NCBI GenBank assembly: GCA_900549915.1
Contig: URQF01000035.1
Location: 1-11,633 of the forward strand
Length of the DNA: 11,633 nt
Reading direction: 5' to 3'
From: an uncultured Mollicutes bacterium
Lineage (GTDB): Bacteria > Bacillota_I > Bacilli_A > RFN20 > CAG-288
This document shows positions 7,360 through 11,633 of this stretch, one piece after another. A program made the translations under genes and the position numbers. The notes below the pieces were generated by a model that was not told where the DNA came from, did no database searches, and worked only from the letters and a program-made list of their open reading frames with translations. Within the stretch, counting starts at the first letter, position 1. Every line of letters begins with the position of its first letter.

Positions 7360-8807
7360 TGAAATCGAAAATTCTCAAGGTTTCTATTACCTTAGCTGCG
7401 ATTGCCGGTATTTCCGCTGGCTTGATCGGTGTTGTCCATGCTATCACTGCTCCGGTCATTGCCAACAATGCTATCAAGCAGCTTGAATCTCAGAAGAAGA
7501 TTCCGTTTGGCAAAGATGTCGATATTTCGGATAAAGAGAACGACTTATCTCAGTTTACTCTTAGCTATGTTAAGAACAGCTGGGATGCAACCAAAGATGG
7601 TGCTAAAGTCGGTACGCTCTTCAAGACTTCTGGTACGAACCAATATGGTTCTGTTACTCTGTTGATCGGTGTCTACAATAATGGTGACCTTACACAAAGG
7701 TCTATCCTTGAAAACTCCGAAACCTATAAGAGCACCTTGGAAGAAAATTACATCAATCTTTTCAACAAGGCTGATGATAAGAAAGCTGCTCTTAACAACG
7801 TCAAATGCGGTGCTACTTTCGGTGCTAACTTGATTAACTCTAGGATCAGTGAAGCTGTGGATGTTGGTTCTGGCAAGGTAGTTACAGTTACCAGCGATGT
7901 CAGCGAACAAGGCCAGACTGCCTTTGGCAAGGATGTTGCTGATCATTACAAAGACATTTCTCTCTCTGCCTATAAGCTCACCTATGTCCAGAAAGCCTAT
8001 ACGGCTAGCAAGGGCGAAGATGAAGTGGTCGGTAACCTTTACTTCGCTAAGCTGAAAGCCGGCGAGGAAGAAATCCCGGTCTATCTCGCTATTACCAAGG
8101 ACAACAAGTACGGAAAGATGGTCTTCGATGGCGGATACACTGCCTCTTCTTCTGCAGAAGCCTTTGTCAGCGGCTTCAACGGAACCGAAGACAAAGCCGC
8201 TTACCTTGATTCCTTAAAGGGCAACGGCAGTGCTTCCGGAAGTGATATCACCGCTGGACCGACTTGGCCGAGCGATGCTAACAAAGACGATGATTCTTCA
8301 AATTCCGGATCCACTTTGGATGATACTCAGGCAGCCTTAAAGGGATTTGCACTCGAGGCAAGGTCGATTTCTAACGGAACAGCTGAACAGGATTCCCGCT
8401 TTGCTTGCTTCGAAAGCGGTGAAGTCGATGGCTTCTCGCTTCTCAGCAATGCCTCTGGTTCCTTCATCAAGAAAATTGATAAGGCTACCTTGGCTGGCAA
8501 GGATGTCGCTTATGTCTATGATCTGAAAGGCGAGAATGATACCCAGGGCGGTAAGAAGCACAGGGAAATCAGCTTTGCCATCTATCTCGATGGAAGCTTA
8601 GGAAAGATTGCCGTCATCGAAAACGGACAGACTCCAAGCTACTACGCTCCGATTAAGAGCAAGTTCATCGATGCTTACAATGCTTCTAGCGACCGTAAAG
8701 CCTTCCTTAAACAGGATAGGAAGAGTGTCGTTGCCGGTTCTTCTTCCGGTGCTCAACTCCTTGTCGACAGGAGGAACGAAGCGATTCATGATGCGGAGGC
8801 ACGTTAA
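7359..8807 (+). CDS. rnfG: Enlarged RnfG with three FMN_bind-like domains
   Basis: RnfG is anchored by one N-terminal helix and holds covalent FMN on the outer side of the membrane. Residues about 8-30 form the helix, followed by ITAPVIANN as in RnfG/NqrC proteins. The protein has 482 aa, whereas RnfG is normally about 180-220 aa. Domain 1 (about 60-170) has the family's ILENSETY stretch and a GAT site at 151-153, so Thr153 is the expected FMN acceptor. Domain 2 (about 200-305) ends in AGPTWPSD, a changed site (GPT, Thr302). After an Asp/Ser-rich linker (about 305-322), domain 3 (about 325-482) ends in SSSGAQ (463-466), where the acceptor Thr is replaced by Gln, so it probably carries no FMN. 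Start chosen by the AGGAGG 8 bases upstream. The extra domains resemble those of the four-domain lipoprotein and may dock with it. Arrangement is seen; docking is inferred. Confidence 0.88.
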   Translation: MKSKILKVSITLAAIAGISAGLIGVVHAITAPVIANNAIKQLESQKKIPFGKDVDISDKENDLSQFTLSYVKNSWDATKDGAKVGTLFKTSGTNQYGSVTLLIGVYNNGDLTQRSILENSETYKSTLEENYINLFNKADDKKAALNNVKCGATFGANLINSRISEAVDVGSGKVVTVTSDVSEQGQTAFGKDVADHYKDISLSAYKLTYVQKAYTASKGEDEVVGNLYFAKLKAGEEEIPVYLAITKDNKYGKMVFDGGYTASSSAEAFVSGFNGTEDKAAYLDSLKGNGSASGSDITAGPTWPSDANKDDDSSNSGSTLDDTQAALKGFALEARSISNGTAEQDSRFACFESGEVDGFSLLSNASGSFIKKIDKATLAGKDVAYVYDLKGENDTQGGKKHREISFAIYLDGSLGKIAVIENGQTPSYYAPIKSKFIDAYNASSDRKAFLKQDRKSVVAGSSSGAQLLVDRRNEAIHDAEAR

Positions 8808-8809
8808 CT

Positions 8810-9580
8810 ATGATTGCAAATAAAGAAACTGCGGTAACTGAAACCGCAACGAAGGCTTCGAAACAGAAAAGCGAGAGCAGCTTACGCCATAAGGCTGCCT
8901 TCGTTACCGGAATCTTCAAGAATAACCCTCTCTTCATTGCTGTCCTTGGCACCTGCCCTGCACTTGCTGTCACGACTTCCTTCGAGACAGCGTTAGGTAT
9001 GGGTATTCTCTTCACCTTTGTTCTTGTCTGTTCGAACGTAATCATCTCTCTTCTCCGGAAGCTGATTCCAGAGGAAATCGAGATTCCTGCTTTCATCGTC
9101 ATCATCGCAGCCTTCGTTACTATCGTTAAGAGGTTTACAAATGCCTTCATTCCGAACCTGTATGCTTCCTTAGGTGTCTTCCTCTCCTTGATTGTTGTTA
9201 ACTGCGTCGTTCTCGGCCGTGCAGAAGCCTTTGCAAAATACAATGGCCCCTTGGATTCTCTCTTAGACGGTCTTGGAAATGGTATCGGATACACTCTTGC
9301 CATTGTCATCATCGCCTTGATCCGTGAAATTCTTGGAACCGGTAGGCTTACTTTCGGAAAGGTTTTCACCTTTATTCCGACCTATTCGCTTCCGATTCTC
9401 AAAGGCGCTTCCTATGACTTCTCTAGGTCTGTTTTCACCAATGCAGCTGGTGGTTTCATTGTCTTCGGTGTTGTTCTCTTTGTCATCAATGCTATCACTC
9501 TTCATAAACAGAACAAGAAGAAATTCGAACTCAAGAAACAGAGGATGAATGCTGCTAAGACAGCTAAGAAAGGAGCTTAA
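8810..9580 (+). CDS. rnfE: Rnf complex membrane subunit RnfE
   Basis: RnfE pairs with RnfA as an inverted-topology membrane subunit; together they hold a [2Fe-2S] centre within the membrane (known for Rnf/Nqr). The 256-aa product contains NNPLFIAVLGTCPALAVTTS, GMGI, CSNVIISLL, IPAFIVIIAAFVTIV, NCVVLGRAEAFA, SLLDGLGNGIGYTLA and IREILGTG, all diagnostic. Cys49 and Cys132 are the likely cluster ligands. It has an N-terminal Lys/Glu/Thr-rich cytoplasmic extension of about 30 residues before the conserved part. GGAGG at 8795-8799 precedes the ATG by 10 bases. AGG at 9131-9133 (codon 108) falls on the Met of the TIV-K/Q-M segment, while the Arg of LGRAEAF and IREIL are CGT, and CGG (9056-9058) is the Arg of LLRKLIP. 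It begins two bases after the rnfG stop. Confidence 0.95.
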   Translation: MIANKETAVTETATKASKQKSESSLRHKAAFVTGIFKNNPLFIAVLGTCPALAVTTSFETALGMGILFTFVLVCSNVIISLLRKLIPEEIEIPAFIVIIAAFVTIVKRFTNAFIPNLYASLGVFLSLIVVNCVVLGRAEAFAKYNGPLDSLLDGLGNGIGYTLAIVIIALIREILGTGRLTFGKVFTFIPTYSLPILKGASYDFSRSVFTNAAGGFIVFGVVLFVINAITLHKQNKKKFELKKQRMNAAKTAKKGA

Positions 9581-9585
9581 TCACG

Positions 9586-10215
9586 ATGACTGCTGCTACA
9601 CCATATATTGTTACCTTCCTGCTTGCCATCTTGACGGACAGGCTCGTTAACAACGTTGTCTTAAGTCGTTTCTATGGAATCTGCGCCTTCATGGGCGTTT
9701 CCAACAAGGTCAAGAACTCTTTCTCAATGGGTCTTGCCGTTGTCTTCGTTATCAGGCTTGCTGCTCTTATCTGCTGGCCGCTTTACTACTATGTCTTAGT
9801 TCCGCTCAAGATTGTGTTCAGGGATACTCTTACTTATATTCTTGTTATCGCTTCCCTCGTTCAGATTGTCGGCAGGTTCATTAAGAAATTCTCTCCTACC
9901 CTTTACAAGGCCTTTGGTATCTACTTACCTTTGATTACGACCAACTGTGCTGTTCTCGGTGTTGTTCAGGAGAACACGGATGTCGGAATCAAGGTCGGTC
10001 AGACTATGGCCCAGAACTTCGGAAGGAGCAGGGCTAACGCTCTTGGTACTTCCTTAGGTTATCTTATTAGGATTGTCATCTTCGCTTGTGTCCGTGAACG
10101 CAGGAAGGAAAACACTTCTACGACTCCGAAGGCTTTCCGTGGAACTGCCGAAGCTCTTGTTGTTGCCGGCATCAGGGCAATTGCTATCAGGGGCTTAAGG
10201 GGCATCGGTGCTTAA
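9586..10215 (+). CDS. rnfA: Rnf complex membrane subunit RnfA
   Basis: RnfA is the partner of RnfE in the membrane core. The 209-aa product has the usual length and motifs: VNNVVLSRFYGICAFMGVS, LVPLKIVF, ILVIASLVQ, SPTLYKAFGIYLPLITTNC and VRER near the end, with Cys33 and Cys121 as likely [2Fe-2S] ligands. AAAGGAG lies about 11 bases before the ATG. This is the clearest gene for the altered code: LI-x-IVIF (AGG 10069-10071) and GI-x-AIAI-x-GL-x-GIGA (AGG at 10174, 10189 and 10198) put AGG on positions where RnfA has Met or another non-Arg residue, while the invariant RER is CGT-GAA-CGC. Read with the standard code, the last helix would contain three arginines, which is implausible for a membrane helix. 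It overlaps the next gene by 8 bases. Confidence 0.95.
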   Translation: MTAATPYIVTFLLAILTDRLVNNVVLSRFYGICAFMGVSNKVKNSFSMGLAVVFVIRLAALICWPLYYYVLVPLKIVFRDTLTYILVIASLVQIVGRFIKKFSPTLYKAFGIYLPLITTNCAVLGVVQENTDVGIKVGQTMAQNFGRSRANALGTSLGYLIRIVIFACVRERRKENTSTTPKAFRGTAEALVVAGIRAIAIRGLRGIGA

Positions 10216-10474
10216 CTTTCTGCTTTCTCGTCCAGCACAGATTTCTCTTGGTGTTCTCTTTGTTGTCGTCCTTGTCTCTGTTTTCATTCTAGTCTGCATT
10301 CTGAATCATCGGACTCCTGTTCCGAAAGGATGTGAGCACTTGAAGCCAGAGGAAGGAACCTGCAAAGGATGTCAATTAGCACCAACGTGTCCGATCCGGG
10401 CTGTCCCAGAACTGAAAGAAGAAAAATCTGAAAAGAAGATTCAAAACGAAAAGGAGAATCAAAATCATGAATAA
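10208..10474 (+). CDS. Small Cys-rich single-helix membrane protein, possible Rnf maturation factor
   Basis: An 88-aa protein with a GTG start overlapping the rnfA end; AAGGGG at 10197-10202, 5 bases upstream, supports it. One transmembrane helix (about residues 12-32) is followed by a compact cysteine cluster, Cys42-X9-Cys52-X2-Cys55-X5-Cys61-Pro, and a highly charged Lys/Glu/Asn tail. I do not recognise the family. The layout (one helix plus four cysteines beside an Rnf/Nqr operon) resembles NqrM (DUF539), which is needed to build the iron centre of Na+-NQR, but the spacing differs and no residue-level homology is claimed. Alternatives are an iron-sulfur electron carrier near RnfB or a metal-binding accessory protein. 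Its position between rnfA and rnfB, with overlaps of 8 bases on both sides, shows it is a translated member of the operon. Confidence 0.75.
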   Translation: MLNFLLSRPAQISLGVLFVVVLVSVFILVCILNHRTPVPKGCEHLKPEEGTCKGCQLAPTCPIRAVPELKEEKSEKKIQNEKENQNHE

Positions 10475-10796
10475 TTGGGCAATGGCTGGTATTGCATTTG
10501 CAGTCCTCCTTGGTATCGGAGCTCTTCTTGGCGTCCTCCTTACGATTGCTAGTAAGAAGCTTGCTGTCAAAGAAGATCCTCGTATCAAAGAAGTGGAAGC
10601 CATGCTTCCGAACGCAAACTGCGGTAACTGCGGTTATCCGGGATGCCATGAGCTTGCAGCTGCTCTTGTCTCTGGAGAAGAGACTAAGGTCAGTAAGTGC
10701 AAGGTCGGTAACAAGGATAAGAACTTTACTCCAATCATCAAATATCTCAAAGATCATCCAGGAGAAGACGGAAAGACAAACGTTCCGACTCTCTAA
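10467..10796 (+). CDS. rnfB: Short RnfB-like subunit with only the N-terminal iron-sulfur motif
   Basis: RnfB normally receives electrons from ferredoxin and carries an N-terminal membrane helix, a four-Cys [4Fe-4S] domain and two or more ferredoxin-type clusters (usually 180-330 aa). This product is only 109 aa: helix at about residues 5-28, then NCGNCGYPGCHELAAAL with Cys52, 55, 60 and Cys78 (C-X2-C-X4-C-X17-C), the typical RnfB first-cluster pattern, and a short charged tail ending at TAA. No CxxCxxCxxxCP ferredoxin motif follows in any frame before the terminator 10 bases later, so this is not an obvious frameshift. AAGGAG about 10 bases upstream marks the ATG at 10467. It closes the operon. 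The RnfB assignment rests on the motif and on position; the missing clusters must be supplied by another protein, or the subunit works differently. Confidence 0.85.
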   Translation: MNNWAMAGIAFAVLLGIGALLGVLLTIASKKLAVKEDPRIKEVEAMLPNANCGNCGYPGCHELAAALVSGEETKVSKCKVGNKDKNFTPIIKYLKDHPGEDGKTNVPTL

Positions 10797-10806
10797 AATC
10801 AGAACT

Positions 10807-10836
10807 AAAAAAAGGAGGCCGGACGCCTCCTTTTTT
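10807..10836. terminator. Bidirectional rho-independent terminator
   Basis: A stem of GGAGGC (10814-10819) and GCCTCC (10825-10830) with a 5-base CGGAC loop is flanked by seven A on the left and six T on the right, so it works on either strand. It lies between convergent genes; the minus-strand gene's stop codon (10835-10837) sits inside the T run, so one hairpin ends both transcripts. Confidence 0.93.
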
Positions 10837-11633
10837 ATTCCCTGTATTGGATGATGATGTTTTTCTCTCGATTGAGAGAGACTTTTGCTTCAGCTCCGTT
10901 TTTAAAAGGAAGAGATGGCGGTATATGTCCTAAGTCGACATCGAGTAGCCTTGGTTTATGGAATCCTTCGAGAGCTTCTAAGATTGCTTTTTTGCTATCG
11001 ATAGATAGAATCTCCTGCTTCTGGCAAAGCGGCCGGCCGAAGAGGAACCTGTTTGTGTTATTAAACCATCCGGCTTCTCTTAACTGAATCAGTCCTCGAT
11101 AGATTGCTAACGGATTCAGGTCGCAGGACTCAAGATAGAAGATAAGGCCTTCTTTGTGCTTGCTTTGGAATTCTTTCCTTTGGTCAAACCGGGTTCCGCA
11201 CAAGGTCAAAAGGCAGTCTAAGCATCCACCAATCCTTGTACCTTTGACTTCGGATTGATAATGAATCGGGGTGATGATTTTCTTTTCGGTTAAATGAAGA
11301 GGCTCTAGAGGATTATTGGTTTCGAAGGGAGGAGAAAAATAAGAATAGCCTTTGTATTCTTTTTCTCCGCTTAGCCTTCTTATGGCATCTTTTTCTGCAT
11401 AGCACAAGGGGAAGGAAAAGTAAGATGGCGCATTAGAAGAGTAGATGGACATGACTCCTGCAATTGTGGTCAGGGTGAAGGCTAGGTTTGTGTTATCGCT
11501 AGACCCTAAGAACCACTTTGGCTTAGCCTCTTTTATTTTTTTAAAATCAAGATAAGGAAGCCTGTCTACTTCCCTCTCTCCTCCACCGACGGATAAAAGA
11601 AGCTTTGAATCACTGAAATAGGCAGTCCTAAAT
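10835..11633 (-). CDS. S66-family LD-carboxypeptidase / MccF-like peptidase, N-terminus outside window
   Basis: The minus-strand frame is open from the right window edge to TAA at 10835-10837, with the start beyond 11633. S66 serine peptidases trim the terminal D-Ala from LD-linked muropeptides during cell-wall recycling or, in the MccF branch, inactivate microcin C-type peptides. Visible features: SVGGGE followed by LPYLDFKKIK, KWFLGSSDNTN with the nucleophilic Ser just before Asp, IGGCLDCLLTLCGT, FYLESCD with the catalytic Glu, AGWF, LFGRP and VDLGHIPPSLPF with the catalytic His. The motif set is nearer the MccF-like branch than Escherichia LdcA. CGG encodes the conserved Arg of FGRP (11033-11035), while AGG (plus-strand CCT at 11234-11236) falls on the hydrophobic position before IGGCLD. 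It is convergent with the rnf operon and functionally unlinked. An ATG at 11452 is internal, not the start. Confidence 0.9.
   Translation of the reverse strand, partial: FRTAYFSDSKLLLSVGGGEREVDRLPYLDFKKIKEAKPKWFLGSSDNTNLAFTLTTIAGVMSIYSSNAPSYFSFPLCYAEKDAIRRLSGEKEYKGYSYFSPPFETNNPLEPLHLTEKKIITPIHYQSEVKGTRIGGCLDCLLTLCGTRFDQRKEFQSKHKEGLIFYLESCDLNPLAIYRGLIQLREAGWFNNTNRFLFGRPLCQKQEILSIDSKKAILEALEGFHKPRLLDVDLGHIPPSLPFKNGAEAKVSLNREKNIIIQYRE

Larger units (their letters stand above)
1..11633. other. AGG codons read as methionine across all genes
   Basis: In recognised genes on both strands, AGG occupies Met or hydrophobic positions and avoids conserved arginines, which use CGT, CGC, CGG, CGA or AGA. 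Diagnostic AGG sites: 5901 (RnfC GGPMMG), 7084 (RnfD FMATDPVTSP), 9131 (RnfE), 10069, 10174 and 10189 (RnfA), 11234-11236 on the minus strand (S66 peptidase). TGA remains a stop (871). This matches the Enterosoma-type code (NCBI table 34). The tRNA that would read AGG is not in the window. Confidence 0.93.

Noticed and set aside
7275..7361. Upstream ATG at 7275 as the rnfG start
   Set aside because: It would overlap rnfD by 85 bases and add a sequence unlike any signal anchor. The ATG at 7359 has a perfect AGGAGG and begins the expected RnfG membrane helix.
8707..9369. Long minus-strand open frame (220 codons) opposite rnfG end and rnfE
   Set aside because: It lies antisense to clearly conserved rnfG and rnfE coding sequence, is rich in Lys/Arg/Ser/Thr with no recognised motif, and has no gene context.
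10797..10834. A frameshifted continuation of rnfB carrying the missing ferredoxin clusters
   Set aside because: Only 10 bases separate the stop from the terminator hairpin, and the next DNA belongs to the convergent peptidase, so no displaced ferredoxin sequence is present.
1..11633. tRNA genes, CRISPR arrays, insertion sequences or attachment sites
   Set aside because: I looked on both strands. The window is almost wholly coding with gaps under 100 bases, and no cloverleaf, regular direct repeats or transposase motif was seen.

Overview
The window looks like a chromosome segment from an uncultivated, anaerobic, gut-type member of the Bacilli. It carries a nearly contiguous plus-strand cluster (1-10796) for an Rnf-type membrane electron-transfer complex and covalently flavinylated extracytoplasmic proteins. 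The cluster ends at a bidirectional terminator and faces a convergent, unrelated minus-strand gene.

The most important property is the genetic code. AGG codons fall where these families have methionine or another large hydrophobic residue, while conserved arginines are written CGT, CGC, CGG, CGA or AGA. Examples are the GGPMMG motif of RnfC, FMATDPVTSP of RnfD, TIV-K/Q-M of RnfE and the C-terminal methionines of RnfA. I read AGG as Met, as in the code described for Enterosoma-type Bacilli (NCBI table 34). TGA is still a stop: it ends the first gene exactly where its paralogue ends. A standard-code translation of this window has a wrong residue at every AGG.

Layout. 1-2483: two tandem ApbE-like FAD:protein FMN transferases (the first cut by the window edge, the second a lipoprotein). 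2484-2576: short intergenic stretch with a probable extended -10 promoter. 2577-4886: large lipoprotein with four FMN-binding domains, each with an AGATQT acceptor site. 4908-10796: rnfC, rnfD, rnfG (enlarged, three FMN_bind-like domains), rnfE, rnfA, a small Cys-rich membrane protein, and a very short rnfB with only the N-terminal iron-sulfur motif. 10807-10836: terminator. 10835-11633 (minus): S66-family LD-carboxypeptidase/MccF-like peptidase, start outside the window.

How it may work together (inference): RnfB/RnfC exchange electrons with cytoplasmic ferredoxin and NADH; RnfA, RnfE, RnfD and RnfG move them through the membrane coupled to ion transport. The ApbE lipoproteins attach FMN to Thr of RnfG, RnfD and the four-domain lipoprotein outside the membrane. 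That lipoprotein could then relay electrons from RnfG to an extracellular acceptor, comparable to the ApbE(FmnB)/PplA pair of Listeria but fed by Rnf. No tRNA, rRNA, CRISPR array or mobile element was recognised.
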